Positions 16,552 through 25,592 of a DNA stretch of 64,000 nt are shown in pieces (the first letter of the stretch is position 1; each line of letters begins with the position of its first letter). The stretch spans positions 78,958 to 142,957 of the forward strand of contig QCDM01000003.1 in the NCBI GenBank assembly GCA_003280895.1, written 5' to 3'. The translations under genes were made by a program, and so were the position numbers. The stretch comes from Prochlorococcus sp. AG-355-I20 (GTDB lineage: Bacteria > Cyanobacteriota > Cyanobacteriia > PCC-6307 > Cyanobiaceae). The notes below the pieces were generated by a model, which did no database searches, had not been told where the DNA came from, and saw nothing but the letters and a program-made list of their open reading frames with translations.

Positions 16552-18115
16552 CAATTAACTCTAGATCACTCAATGAAATTATTCCTGCACCATTAAAAAT
16601 AGGTTTTGATATATTATTTTGAGACCATGCTTTTTGAGAGGATATCCAAATAGGAATATAAGGTATTGAACGTGCTGCTATCTTTTCAATTTCAACAAGT
16701 TTTTCTAATCTTTTAATTCCACTTATTTTTTCACTCTCAAGAAATAAACTTTCCACTTTATTAGATCCCCAAAAACTACCGCTGTAAAGTGATTCTCCTT
16801 TTTTACATATGCCATCAACTATTTCATTACAACTTAAAAGAGGGGTGAGATAGGCCTCTGGATCTGAATAAGCCCCAGTCCAATCGAGTAGAACTGCCGT
16901 ATAGATTCCTAAACTTAAATTCTTATAAACTGTTGTAGATTCAACCCCATTGAGTTCAATATCAATACAATCTTTCAAAGAACTTTTAATTTCTTCTTGC
17001 CATGTCAGAGCAATAAGCTTGTCAACAGGTACATTCGATCTATAAGTAAGGGGTATTTTTAGAATATTTCCATTGCAATAATTTTCTTTTTGCAATAACA
17101 TTCTTGCTTCTAAATAATCGTATTTAGGCCACAGTTCTTGATTATCTTTTTTTAATATCGGAGGAATAATTGATCTAGAGGGCTTCCTTAATCCATAACT
17201 TACTTTCTCACTAATCAATTTTCTATTAAGACTTTTTGCTAAAGCCAGTCTTAAATTAAGATTATTTAGGGGATAAGAACTAGTTTTAAGGCTTATAAAA
17301 CTTAATTCAGTGAAAGAGCTATTACCTTCATTAAACTGTTTATTTTTGCTTAAATTATTTAAACTTTTTCTCTGACTATCATCAATTGAATTTGATAAAA
17401 GCACGTCAATTTGTTTACTTTTTAAAGCCCCAAAAAGAGATGATGAATTTGAATATCCCACAAAATTAACGCCGTTATTTAAGGGCTTTTCACCCCAATA
17501 ATTCAAATATGGATCAATTGATTGAACATCATTAGAAAAACTAGTCAGCACATACTTGCCGGTGCCAACGAATTTTTCATTTAGAAACTTATCAGAATAT
17601 TGTTTGTAAAATGTGGGAGATATTGGAGTTAAATTTACTGATGTGAGTAAACCATTTAAAGAACTTGATGGTTTATTCAAATTTATTATGACTGAATATT
17701 CACTTGGCGTTTCTATTGATTTAATCTTATTTCCTAAAATATAGTTCATCGTTCCAATTCTTTTGAATCTATCAAAGGTAAACTTCATAGCATTTGAGTT
17801 GAATACAGTTCCATCGTGAAAAAAAACATTCTTTCTTAAATTGATAGTTATTTGAAGTCTATCCTTTGAAATAACTGGCATCCCCGAGGCCAATTGAGGG
17901 ATTAATTCTCCATCAGAATTTAATTCATATAATGTGTCTCCAAGAGAACTGATTAATTGAATTGCTTTAAGAGTATTTGCTCTAGCTGGATCTAAAGATT
18001 CAATTTTTCCAGAACTTGCTACTATAATTTTTTTAGATATTCTTTTTGAGCCGCAAGAATTCTGTAAAAAAGAAATTAAAATAATAAATATTGACAAAAC
18101 AACTTTTTTTTTCAT
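16544..18115 (-). CDS. Extracellular solute-binding protein family 5 (peptide/nickel type)
   Basis: A 523-residue SBP_bac_5 protein that would deliver peptides, nickel or another solute to the adjacent permease. The N-terminus has a hydrophobic signal ending FLQNSC, with Cys21 as a possible lipidation site, although the lipobox is atypical. Family segments include SLDPARANTLKAIQLISSLGDTLYEL, LRKNVFFHDGT and ALAKSLNRKLI. It overlaps the small gene upstream by 4 bp (ATGA) and the permease downstream by 8 bp, giving a tightly coupled three-gene unit. Ligand not predictable. Confidence 0.92.
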   Translation of the reverse strand: MKKKVVLSIFIILISFLQNSCGSKRISKKIIVASSGKIESLDPARANTLKAIQLISSLGDTLYELNSDGELIPQLASGMPVISKDRLQITINLRKNVFFHDGTVFNSNAMKFTFDRFKRIGTMNYILGNKIKSIETPSEYSVIINLNKPSSSLNGLLTSVNLTPISPTFYKQYSDKFLNEKFVGTGKYVLTSFSNDVQSIDPYLNYWGEKPLNNGVNFVGYSNSSSLFGALKSKQIDVLLSNSIDDSQRKSLNNLSKNKQFNEGNSSFTELSFISLKTSSYPLNNLNLRLALAKSLNRKLISEKVSYGLRKPSRSIIPPILKKDNQELWPKYDYLEARMLLQKENYCNGNILKIPLTYRSNVPVDKLIALTWQEEIKSSLKDCIDIELNGVESTTVYKNLSLGIYTAVLLDWTGAYSDPEAYLTPLLSCNEIVDGICKKGESLYSGSFWGSNKVESLFLESEKISGIKRLEKLVEIEKIAARSIPYIPIWISSQKAWSQNNISKPIFNGAGIISLSDLELIDE

Positions 18116-18381
18116 ATTTCATAATTACTTAGTTTTTCTGAAGAATTATTTGAGCAGAAAATTTGTAAGGTTATTTGATTTATTTCTAAAGCAAATGTTT
18201 TTTTAGAATTACAGGCAAAAGGCCACTCTCTAACCCAACAAATTTCTTTACTTATATTTAAACCAATTACTTGAAAAGTCTTATTGCTATTTTTAATTTT
18301 TACACAAGCACCTTTATAAAGGTTTTCAGAAGAAATTAAATTATTATTATTTTCATTGTCTAACAGTTTTGAATGAATCAT
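18112..18381 (-). CDS. Hypothetical protein upstream of ABC transporter genes
   Basis: An 89-residue protein from the ATG at 18381; an in-frame GTG at 18402 would add seven residues. It is hydrophilic and beta-rich, with the segment YKGACVKIKNSNKTFQVIGL followed by ICWVREWPFAC, resembling a small SH3-like barrel. There is no signal peptide. Its stop overlaps the start of the solute-binding gene in an ATGA junction, so it is translationally coupled. Family not recognised. Confidence 0.65.
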   Translation of the reverse strand: MIHSKLLDNENNNNLISSENLYKGACVKIKNSNKTFQVIGLNISKEICWVREWPFACNSKKTFALEINQITLQIFCSNNSSEKLSNYEI

Positions 18382-18451
18382 TAAGGTGTTAAAACAAAAC
18401 ACTTACATTCTTCTGTTTACCAAGCTGTAAAGAAATTTGCAAACTTTTTTT

Positions 18452-19753
18452 TTAAATACAACTTAATTGACTTGCAATAATTTTGACTTCATTTAGCGAA
18501 TTTATTTCATCTTTCGATTTTTCAAAATCTCCATTATTCACCTCATGAGTAATAACGACAATTTCTGCTTTGTCCTCACTTGCATCAAGTTGAACAATTG
18601 ATTCGATTGATACATTATTCTTTCCAAAAATATCTCCAATCTTTCCTATGACGCCTGGACTATCAAGACAAATAATTCTAAGGTAATTTTTTTTGTTTAT
18701 TTGTGAAGATTCTATGATATGACAGGTTCTCCAGAAATCAAAAGATAACAATGGATCGACTGAATTATTATTTTTTACTGAGGCGGCATGCAGATTTAAT
18801 ATATCTGATACTACAGAGGCAGCAGTTGGGCCACTCCCTGCACCTGGACCATACAACATTATCTCTCCTAGAGGATCAGCCTCTATCAATAAGGCATTAT
18901 TAACTCCCTTAACTGTTGCCAATGGATGAGATTTTGGAATCAAAGAAGGTCCTACCCAAATATTTAAAGCAAGTGAATCATTACTATTTGTTTGTCCCCT
19001 TTCGCAGAGCGCTAAAAGTTTTATTTCAAATCCTAATTTATTGGCATATTCGATATCCTTGAGATTAATTTTACTAATACCCTCAGAATGTATCTCCTCT
19101 CTTTTGATTTTCCCTCCAAATGCGAGTTCACTAAGGATTGAAATCTTATCCGCAGCATCATGCCCCTCAACATCTGCAGTTGGATCAAATTCTGCGTAAC
19201 CAAGGCTTTGGGCCAATTTTAAAGTCTCCTTATAATCAGCTTTTTCATTTGCCATCTTTGAAAGAATAAAATTTGTTGTACCGTTTATTATCCCAACCAT
19301 TTTTTTTATACTGTTACTTTTTAATGATCTTTTTAAGGGTTCAATTATTGGAATCCCCCCGCAAACAGCTGCTTCTGACAATATATAAACTCCTTCTTTA
19401 GATGCAGTTTTATATATTTCTTCTCCATATCTTGCAATAACTGCTTTGTTTGCGGTAACAACAGATTTACCTAATTTTAATGATTGCAGAATAATTTCTT
19501 TCGCCAAATCAACCCCACCCATTACTTCAACAATTACATCTATAGATGGGTCATTAATTAATTTAAATGGATCGTCAGTTAATAAACTATTATCTAGCTC
19601 AATATCTCTTTTTTTATTAAGATCTTTAACAGCTATTTTTGAAATTTCTATTTCTTTTAGAATTGGATGTGAATCAAGTTCAGAAGTTAATATTTTATAA
19701 ATCCCTGAACCTACAGTTCCAAAACCTAAAATACCAATTTTACATTTTCTCAT
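18452..19753 (-). CDS. hom: Homoserine dehydrogenase
   Basis: Reduces aspartate semialdehyde to homoserine, the branch point to threonine and methionine. The 433 residues are usual for the monofunctional enzyme with an ACT domain. Visible parts are the NAD(P)-binding GFGTVGSGIYKIL, the catalytic region GIINGTTNFILSKM and ADVEGHDAADK, and a C-terminal ACT regulatory domain (LRIICLDSPGVIGKIGDIF onward) expected to sense threonine. It is followed downstream, 45 bp from its upstream neighbour's end, by sufE in the minus-strand block; whether they share a transcript is not visible. Confidence 0.96.
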   Translation of the reverse strand: MRKCKIGILGFGTVGSGIYKILTSELDSHPILKEIEISKIAVKDLNKKRDIELDNSLLTDDPFKLINDPSIDVIVEVMGGVDLAKEIILQSLKLGKSVVTANKAVIARYGEEIYKTASKEGVYILSEAAVCGGIPIIEPLKRSLKSNSIKKMVGIINGTTNFILSKMANEKADYKETLKLAQSLGYAEFDPTADVEGHDAADKISILSELAFGGKIKREEIHSEGISKINLKDIEYANKLGFEIKLLALCERGQTNSNDSLALNIWVGPSLIPKSHPLATVKGVNNALLIEADPLGEIMLYGPGAGSGPTAASVVSDILNLHAASVKNNNSVDPLLSFDFWRTCHIIESSQINKKNYLRIICLDSPGVIGKIGDIFGKNNVSIESIVQLDASEDKAEIVVITHEVNNGDFEKSKDEINSLNEVKIIASQLSCI

Positions 19754-19798
19754 GGTTTTATTTCTTTTTACTTTGAATTCAATTTTATATTATTAGAC

Positions 19799-20218
19799 CT
19801 ACAAAAATTCATTTGCTTGAGACTGCATTTTCAATAATATGTTTAAGAAACCATTTGATCGTGAAGGAGTTAAGCTTGCTTTCAAACCAGTATCTTCAAT
19901 AAATTTCTTATCTATTTCAACAACTTCATTTGGTGTTAACTCATTTAATCCACTTATTAGAAAGGCCAACAAACCCTTTGTTATGAGAGCATCAGAATAT
20001 CCTTCCCAAAATAATTTACCGCTTTTAATATTAGCCTTAACAAAAACTTCTGAAACGCATCCCATAACTTTATTTTCTTCAACGAGGATTTCACTACCTG
20101 GTTCTTTCAATTTTTTCCCTAACCACAAAATATATTCATATTTTCTTTTTGGATCTTCTGATTTCTTCAACTTTTGTACTAAATTTGATAAATTAATGTA
20201 TTTTTCCTTATTTTCCAT
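19799..20218 (-). CDS. sufE: SufE-family Fe-S assembly protein
   Basis: Accepts sulfur from a SufS-type cysteine desulfurase for iron-sulfur cluster assembly. The 139 residues match the family size. The conserved Cys lies in ENKVMGCVSEVFV. The KYEYILWLGKKL helix and the GLLAFLISGLNELTPNEV region are also typical. It is on the minus strand, 39 bp downstream of the formyl-THF cyclo-ligase gene. SufS and SufBCD are not in this window. Confidence 0.92.
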   Translation of the reverse strand: MENKEKYINLSNLVQKLKKSEDPKRKYEYILWLGKKLKEPGSEILVEENKVMGCVSEVFVKANIKSGKLFWEGYSDALITKGLLAFLISGLNELTPNEVVEIDKKFIEDTGLKASLTPSRSNGFLNILLKMQSQANEFL

Positions 20219-20257
20219 TTTTTTAAACTATAAATTGATCACTTTATAAATCTTCTA

Positions 20258-20815
20258 TTATACAAATATTTCTTTTTCTGTGATGAAGCCCGATAAAGGA
20301 ATATCCCACTCGGCTCTGGTTAATGGAATCTTACTTACACAATTAGAAGTTAATACTCCAATGCATGGGACATCTCGCCAATCATTATCTCTCCTTAATT
20401 TATCAAAATAACCTCCTCCATACCCTAATCTTGTTAAATTTTTATCAACGGAAAGACATGGAACAAGTATCATGCTTATTTGCAAATGACTTAATGGTAA
20501 GGATTTATTTGGACTTAGTATCCCCTCAGAATCTTTGGTAAGAGGTTTTTCGTCCCATGGATAAAATAACAACTCTTTTTTATCTTTACATCTAGGCAAA
20601 GCTAATTTAAATTTTTTCTTAAGACTTCTTATATCTACTTCATTTTTTAGAGGCCAATATATTGCTATGAAACCAATATTTTTATATCCCTTAACAAATG
20701 AATCAACGTATAATCTAACATTCTTTTCTACATTTTCTCTTTGATTAAGAGAAATCCCATCTCTTAGTTTTCTAAACGCATCCCTCTCCAATTTCTTATT
20801 TATAAAGATCGTCAT
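20258..20815 (-). CDS. 5-formyltetrahydrofolate cyclo-ligase
   Basis: Converts 5-formyl-THF to 5,10-methenyl-THF using ATP, salvaging folate one-carbon units. The 185-residue length is usual. The nucleotide-binding GYGGGYFDKLRR motif is present, preceded by MILVPCLSVDKNLTRLG. The N-terminal RDAFRKLRDGIS helix contains the basic residues usual for substrate binding. It lies 9 bp downstream of ruvC on the minus strand, suggesting cotranscription. Confidence 0.93.
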   Translation of the reverse strand: MTIFINKKLERDAFRKLRDGISLNQRENVEKNVRLYVDSFVKGYKNIGFIAIYWPLKNEVDIRSLKKKFKLALPRCKDKKELLFYPWDEKPLTKDSEGILSPNKSLPLSHLQISMILVPCLSVDKNLTRLGYGGGYFDKLRRDNDWRDVPCIGVLTSNCVSKIPLTRAEWDIPLSGFITEKEIFV

Positions 20816-20824
20816 ATTAAATTT

Positions 20825-21298
20825 TCAGTTAAAGCCATCTTCATTTAGTTTTGTGAGTGCTATAGCCAATGCATCTGCTGAATCATCAGGTTTTGGAGGT
20901 TTGTTAAGATCTAAGTTATACATAACTGCATCAATAATATCTTTCTTAGATGCTTTTCCAGACCCAGCAATTGTTAATTTTATTTGAGCAGGTGAATATT
21001 CACTCACATGAATTTTTTTAGAGGCCAATACCATCAAAATCACGCCTCTAGCCTGCACCACACTTATGGTAGTGCTTGACCTGTAAAAGAAAAATTTTTC
21101 TACCGCCGCTATAGTTGGTTTCCAGTGATTTATTAATTCATTAAGATCTCGGAATATCTCATAAAGTCTATCCTCTTCTTTTTTAGTTTTATTTGTCTCA
21201 ATAACCCCGCAATCTAATAGTATTTTTCTTTCATTTTCTATTTCAATTATTCCATAACCTACTCTAGCTAATCCAGGGTCAATCCCAATTATTCTCAC
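20825..21298 (-). CDS. ruvC: Holliday junction resolvase RuvC
   Basis: Endonuclease that cuts Holliday junctions during recombinational repair, acting with RuvAB. The 157 residues match the family. The acidic catalytic residues are visible in [12 protein letters not shown] (first Asp), AAVEKFFFY (Glu) and [13 protein letters not shown] (C-terminal Asp pair). The start is GTG; no ATG lies close by and the catalytic Asp sits near the N-terminus as expected. It starts 5 bp after the chlI stop on the same strand. Confidence 0.96.
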   Translation of the reverse strand: MRIIGIDPGLARVGYGIIEIENERKILLDCGVIETNKTKKEEDRLYEIFRDLNELINHWKPTIAAVEKFFFYRSSTTISVVQARGVILMVLASKKIHVSEYSPAQIKLTIAGSGKASKKDIIDAVMYNLDLNKPPKPDDSADALAIALTKLNEDGFN

Positions 21299-21303
21299 TG
21301 TTA

Positions 21304-22392
21304 TTAAGCTTCAGTAGATAATTGAAATTTTGAAAGATTTTCTTTTTCATCTAAATTGAATACTTTACAGAAAGCTTGAATAACTCTTTCGCCTGAGTCA
21401 ACTTGTTCTAGAGGATCTTTTCTTAGTCTATGTCTTAAAGAACAAGAAATAACCCTTGCGATGTCATCTTCTTGCACTTCAGTTCTACCCTCAAAGGCTG
21501 CAATTGCCCTTGCAGACCTATTTGTAACAATATCTCCTCGTAATCCATCAACATCTAGTTCTCCGCAGATTGCAGAAATATTCAATCTTAGGTCATCGTC
21601 CATCTGAACAGAATTTAATATTTCTTGTGCTTTAATAACCTTTTGTTGAAGTTCATCCTGTTGCCTCTCAACACTCAATGAAAACTCATCAGGATCATCG
21701 TCAAAAGAAGTTCTTTGATCTACTACTTGAACTCTTAATTCTGCATCTCTAACTGTCTTAACCTCGACACTCATTCCAAACCTGTCCAAAAGTTGAGGCC
21801 TTAATTCACCTTCTTCCGGATTGCCTGAACCAATAAGGACAAACCTTGCAGGATGTCGAACTGAAACCCCCTCCCTTTCAACTGTATTCCATCCTGAAGC
21901 AGCCGAATCTAGAAGTACATCAACTAAATGATCATCAAGCAAATTCACTTCATCAACGTATAGTAAACCCCTATTAGCTTTAGCCAACAATCCAGGTTCA
22001 AATGCCTTAACACCTTCACTCAAAGCCTTCTCTATGTCAATGGTTCCACAAAGCCTGTCTTCAGTAGCCCCTAAAGGTAAGTCAACCATAGGTACTTGTT
22101 TTTGAACACTCTCTAGATTTTCTCCTTGAGTAATTTTTTCCAAAACTTCTTTACTTTGTAAATCAGGATCGACTAGAGAACTATTATATGGATCGTCTTT
22201 AACAACATCGATTGCAGGCAACAAATCAGCTAATGCTCTGATTGTAGTAGACTTTCCAGTCCCTCTGTCACCCATTATCATCACGCCTCCAATTCTTGGA
22301 TCAATAACATTTAACAAGAGAGCCAATTTCATTTCTTCTTGACCAATTACAGCTGTAAAAGGAAAAACTCTTCTTTTCTTTGTTGTAGGCAC
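21304..22392 (-). CDS. chlI: Magnesium chelatase subunit I
   Basis: AAA+ ATPase subunit of magnesium chelatase, which inserts Mg into protoporphyrin IX, the first committed step of chlorophyll synthesis. The 362 residues are typical. Walker A is GDRGTGKST. Walker B is in [13 protein letters not shown], followed by the sensor region [24 protein letters not shown]. The start is GTG directly before [11 protein letters not shown]. It lies 5 bp upstream of ruvC. ChlD and ChlH are not in this window. Confidence 0.97.
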   Translation of the reverse strand: MPTTKKRRVFPFTAVIGQEEMKLALLLNVIDPRIGGVMIMGDRGTGKSTTIRALADLLPAIDVVKDDPYNSSLVDPDLQSKEVLEKITQGENLESVQKQVPMVDLPLGATEDRLCGTIDIEKALSEGVKAFEPGLLAKANRGLLYVDEVNLLDDHLVDVLLDSAASGWNTVEREGVSVRHPARFVLIGSGNPEEGELRPQLLDRFGMSVEVKTVRDAELRVQVVDQRTSFDDDPDEFSLSVERQQDELQQKVIKAQEILNSVQMDDDLRLNISAICGELDVDGLRGDIVTNRSARAIAAFEGRTEVQEDDIARVISCSLRHRLRKDPLEQVDSGERVIQAFCKVFNLDEKENLSKFQLSTEA

Positions 22393-22511
22393 AGTTTTAG
22401 TTTTCTTAAATATTCAAATAATCAATAGATGTTACTTCAGAAAATGTTTTTAGTAAATATCCCTTTCAAATTAAAACTACTAATAAAATCTAATTTAATT
22501 TAATTATGTAG

Positions 22512-23261
22512 CTAGTTTATTTTTGAATTGTTCAAAAACCAGTTTATTTGATGGACAATTCCTCTTAAAACATTTATTTCTTGTGTTGATGTATTTGCCC
22601 TCAAAATAGAATTCTTAAATTTACTGATTTTTGCCTTAGAAGTATGTTTTAAGAGATATCCAACTCGCAAAAGCATTTCCTCTATCTCGACAAATGTATC
22701 ATGTATTTCTTTCGATGATGCTAAGTTAAAAACTTTTAATTCATTATTTAAATTCTTTTTAGAAGACTTATTTAATTCATATAAAACTATTGAAACAGCG
22801 TGAGAAAGATTTAATGAAGGATTATTCTGAGAAGTTGGGATATTAAAAGTTTTATTTGCCAGAAGCAATTCACTATTAGTTAAACCTCTATCTTCTCTTC
22901 CAAATAAAATTGCTAAATTATTTATCTTTTTAAAGGATAAAGTCCAATCAAATATATCTTCAGAAGATCCAAAAAATGAATCTTTATTTACATCAATCCT
23001 TCCACAAGATGCTAAAACTAAATCACAATCAAAAATTGCTTTTTGAAGATCATCAAAAATCTTACAATTTTCGAGAAATTTTTGACCTTTAAGGGCCATT
23101 TTTTTTGCTTCTAAAGAAAATATATCGCATTTCGGAGAAACAATTCTTAATTCATCAACTTCAAAATTACTGCATAATCTTGCAACACTCCCTACATTTA
23201 AAGGGCCATTTGGTTCAACTAATATTACCTTTAAATTAGAAAAATTTTTTCCCAAAATCAT
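22512..23261 (-). CDS. SpoU/TrmH-family RNA methyltransferase (TrmJ-like)
   Basis: A 249-residue SAM-dependent 2'-O-methyltransferase of the SPOUT class. The N-terminal motif VILVEPNGPLNVGSVARLCSNF, the middle LAILFGREDRGLTNSEL and the C-terminal PTSQNNPSLNLSHAVSIVLYEL are the three conserved SpoU motifs that build the knotted SAM site. The opening and the extra C-terminal helices fit TrmJ/LasT-type tRNA methylases better than TrmH. Target nucleotide not certain. Its ATG overlaps the stop of the cytochrome gene by 4 bp, so the two are probably coupled. Confidence 0.92.
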   Translation of the reverse strand: MILGKNFSNLKVILVEPNGPLNVGSVARLCSNFEVDELRIVSPKCDIFSLEAKKMALKGQKFLENCKIFDDLQKAIFDCDLVLASCGRIDVNKDSFFGSSEDIFDWTLSFKKINNLAILFGREDRGLTNSELLLANKTFNIPTSQNNPSLNLSHAVSIVLYELNKSSKKNLNNELKVFNLASSKEIHDTFVEIEEMLLRVGYLLKHTSKAKISKFKNSILRANTSTQEINVLRGIVHQINWFLNNSKIN

Positions 23262-23644
23262 TCAAGAGTATGAAGATATTTTAATAGATTGGACATATTT
23301 ACAGAATCAATATCAAAACTTGGCATAGGAGGAGTTAGGCCTCCAGTAACTTGTTTTATTATCTGTTTATCATTCAAACGTTTAGTTATTGAATGTAAGT
23401 CTGGGCCCACTAATCCTCTTGCTGTAATTCCATGACATCCAACACAATTTATCTTAAAAAGAGCATCTCCTTCCTCAGCAGAGCCATTAAGCCCAAGAGT
23501 TTCAATAATATATTTATTATTTTCATGATGATTTACGAAAAATATTGAAAAACAAATCAATAAAACTCCAAATACAACAAAAAAAATTTTTAAGAATTCT
23601 TTTTTAAATTCCCTTTCTGCTGCAGTTGATGAAGATGTTGACAC
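23258..23644 (-). CDS. cytM: Membrane-anchored c-type cytochrome, probably cytochrome cM
   Basis: A 128-residue protein with an N-terminal membrane anchor (about 19-37) and a single heme site CVGCH (67-71). The likely axial Met is Met107 in TPPMPSF. Length, uncleaved anchor and monoheme class I fold fit cyanobacterial cytochrome cM, a low-abundance carrier linked to switching between respiratory and photosynthetic electron flow. The start is GTG. The stop overlaps the methyltransferase start (ATGA). petG lies divergently 56 bp away. Confidence 0.85.
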   Translation of the reverse strand: MSTSSSTAAEREFKKEFLKIFFVVFGVLLICFSIFFVNHHENNKYIIETLGLNGSAEEGDALFKINCVGCHGITARGLVGPDLHSITKRLNDKQIIKQVTGGLTPPMPSFDIDSVNMSNLLKYLHTLE

Positions 23645-23700
23645 AAAAAATAGTCTCTATGTAACAATTGTGGATAAGAATTTCAAAAAATGCAAAAAAA

Positions 23701-23820
23701 ATGATCGAGCCTCTTCTATGTGGAATTGTTTTAGGTTTAGTTCCAATAACTCTTCTTGGATTATTTGTAAGTGCATGGAATCAATATAGAAGAGGTTCAG
23801 GGATGCTGGACATTGATTAA
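23701..23820 (+). CDS. petG: Cytochrome b6f complex subunit V (PetG)
   Basis: A 39-residue single-helix subunit of the cytochrome b6f complex, needed for complex stability in the thylakoid membrane. The frame from ATG 23701 reads [20 protein letters not shown] and ends in [12 protein letters not shown], the standard PetG pattern. It is on the plus strand, divergent from the cytochrome c gene. Its last 24 bp overlap the convergent rsmD gene. Identity is clear despite the small size. Confidence 0.96.
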   Translation: MIEPLLCGIVLGLVPITLLGLFVSAWNQYRRGSGMLDID

Positions 23821-24396
23821 GAATGTTAATCTTGACTGCCCATATTTTCTTACATCTATAGTCTCCCACAAAGAACTTTTTTTAATAAATAGGTTTGGAG
23901 AATGTTCAAAAATAACTATTGAATCTTTTTTTAAAAAATTACAATTAAATAATTGCTTTAAAACTAATTCATGGAAATTCACATCGTATGGAGGATCTAG
24001 ATAAACAAAATCAAATTTTAATTTGTTTAAATTCATATTTCTAGATGATAAGTTTCTCTGATAATTTGGTTTTGTCCATTTCAAAACATCTTTACAAATA
24101 ACTTCGATATCATTTTCCCTATTTTCTATATTTTCCAACGAGAGTAAATTTTCTAAGCAAATTTTTGAGTTGATTTTGTTTTTTTCAATTGCAAGTATTT
24201 TTCTTGCCCCGTGATTATAAGCTTCACAAGATATAGCCCCTGTTCCACTAAATAAATCTAACCAGTTACTATTTTTAACTCTATTGTTCAATATATTAAA
24301 TATTGCCTCTCTAACTCTCAAAGTTGTGGGTCTGGTATAAGAATTGTTTGGACTTTGGATTTTTTTACCACCTATTAATCTTAAGTTTGTCTTCAT
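23797..24396 (-). CDS. rsmD: 16S rRNA (guanine-N2) methyltransferase, RsmD family
   Basis: A SAM-dependent methyltransferase predicted to modify a guanine in 16S rRNA (m2G966 in E. coli). The SAM motif [20 protein letters not shown] and the catalytic DPPY motif in [11 protein letters not shown] are present, as is the [15 protein letters not shown] substrate segment. I choose the ATG at 24396; a TTG two codons upstream is also in frame. Its 3' end overlaps petG on the opposite strand. It lies 13 bp after hisH on the same strand. Confidence 0.93.
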   Translation of the reverse strand: MKTNLRLIGGKKIQSPNNSYTRPTTLRVREAIFNILNNRVKNSNWLDLFSGTGAISCEAYNHGARKILAIEKNKINSKICLENLLSLENIENRENDIEVICKDVLKWTKPNYQRNLSSRNMNLNKLKFDFVYLDPPYDVNFHELVLKQLFNCNFLKKDSIVIFEHSPNLFIKKSSLWETIDVRKYGQSRLTFLINVQHP

Positions 24397-24409
24397 CAGC
24401 AATTATCAA

Positions 24410-25027
24410 TTATTGAATATTACTAAGCCATCGTCTCAAAAGTTTTTCACCGGTTTTTCCAGATTTTTCCGGATGAAATTGACAGGCCAATAAATTATCA
24501 TTCTCAATCATTGCAGTTAATTTTTCGGAGCCATAATCAACCTGAGCTGCAATAATCTTTGAATCATCAGGTATTGCATGATAGGAATGTACAAAATATA
24601 CCCAATTATTTAATTCTTCTTGCTCTAATAAAGTATTTGGTTTTGTAGGTAAAAGTTGGCACCAACCCATGTGTGGGATTCTTTGGTTTGCAATATGAGG
24701 GATTTTTTGTATTTTTCCTTTTAATATTCCCAGCCCTTGAACCTTTCCTTCATCACTAGATTCAAAAAGGAGTTGTAGACCCAAACATATACCCAAAAAA
24801 GACTTCCCACTTTTAATCCAATTTTTCAAATCAGTTATCAAATCCGTATTTATAAGATTATTCATCGCTGGATCAAATGCTCCAACACCAGGAAGTATTA
24901 TCGCCTTACAAAGCTTAGACTCATTAAAATTTTTAATTAATATTATTTCTTCTCCAAGACTTTCTAGAGATTTTGTTACAGAATGAATGTTACCCATCCC
25001 GTAATCTATAAGTCCAATTTTATGCAA
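24410..25027 (-). CDS. hisH: Imidazole glycerol phosphate synthase, glutamine amidotransferase subunit
   Basis: Supplies ammonia from glutamine to HisF in histidine biosynthesis. The 205 residues are standard. The opening IGLIDYGMGNIHSV, the nucleophile Cys in LGICLGLQLLF and the His/Glu pair in CQFHPEKSG complete the class I amidotransferase triad. The start appears to be TTG, since the next ATG would remove the conserved N-terminus. It lies 11 bp after trxA on the same strand. HisF is not in the window. Confidence 0.96.
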   Translation of the reverse strand: MHKIGLIDYGMGNIHSVTKSLESLGEEIILIKNFNESKLCKAIILPGVGAFDPAMNNLINTDLITDLKNWIKSGKSFLGICLGLQLLFESSDEGKVQGLGILKGKIQKIPHIANQRIPHMGWCQLLPTKPNTLLEQEELNNWVYFVHSYHAIPDDSKIIAAQVDYGSEKLTAMIENDNLLACQFHPEKSGKTGEKLLRRWLSNIQ

Positions 25028-25038
25028 AGCTTTTAAAT

Positions 25039-25362
25039 TTATAAATGCTTAGTTAAAGTGCTTGAAAGAGTTGCTTTTGGCACAGCGCCAACAACAGTAT
25101 CAACTTTTTGACCTCCTTTAAAGATCATTAATGTAGGAATACTTCTAATTCCATATTGACTGGCTACATTTGGATTTTCATCTGTATTTAATTTAAAAAC
25201 TTTAATTTTTCCTTCAAAGTCTTTTGAGATTTCTTCTACAACTGGAGCGACCATCCTACATGGACCGCACCATGGTGCCCAAAAATCAACCAAGACTGGT
25301 AGATCACTTTGCAGTACATCCTTGTCAAATGAAGAATCAGTTACGGCTGGAGCTGATGACAT
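25039..25362 (-). CDS. trxA: Thioredoxin
   Basis: A 107-residue thiol-disulfide oxidoreductase. The WCGPC active site lies in [16 protein letters not shown], with the cis-Pro in [14 protein letters not shown]. Full length and a conventional m-type thioredoxin, probably reduced by ferredoxin- or NADPH-dependent reductases to regulate carbon fixation enzymes. Upstream on the same strand lies the small RNA Yfr1; hisH follows 11 bp downstream. The yfr1 terminator separates it from guaB3. Confidence 0.97.
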   Translation of the reverse strand: MSSAPAVTDSSFDKDVLQSDLPVLVDFWAPWCGPCRMVAPVVEEISKDFEGKIKVFKLNTDENPNVASQYGIRSIPTLMIFKGGQKVDTVVGAVPKATLSSTLTKHL

Positions 25363-25453
25363 AATTTAAGTATTCCTTTTTGAAAATTTAGCAGGCAATT
25401 CTTTTAAGTGATGATTTCATTACAGATAAGACAATATAAGTAACAAAATATCT

Positions 25454-25475
25454 AAAAAAGCCCGATTAATCGGGC
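25454..25475 (-). terminator. Intrinsic terminator forming the 3' half of Yfr1
   Basis: The 16-bp perfect palindrome GCCCGATTAATCGGGC at 25460-25475 is followed, on the minus strand, by six T residues (25459-25454). It ends Yfr1 and probably also protects the RNA's 3' end. Confidence 0.93.
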
Positions 25476-25508
25476 GATTTAGTGTGTGAGGAGTATGGGG
25501 TTTCCCCC
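25454..25508 (-). ncRNA. yfr1: Yfr1 small regulatory RNA
   Basis: The minus strand reads as a short 5' hairpin (GGGG/CCCC with a small loop), then the single-stranded ACTCCTCACACAC motif, then a GC-rich terminator hairpin with a T-tract. This is the diagnostic layout of the cyanobacterial small RNA Yfr1 (about 54 nt). The ultraconserved ACUCCUCACAC element is known to base-pair with target mRNA leaders. The position between guaB and trxA is also the known location. Exact 5' end is approximate. Confidence 0.95.
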
Positions 25509-25592
25509 ATCATTTCATAATAACTCCTAATTAGAAAATTTTTCAATTTAATACTTAATTCACTAAGGTTTTATAATTTTGCTCTAAATGAA

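Noticed and set aside
23771..24004. 77-codon plus-strand frame overlapping petG and rsmD
   Set aside because: It starts inside petG in another frame and runs antisense to rsmD; petG itself explains the start region.
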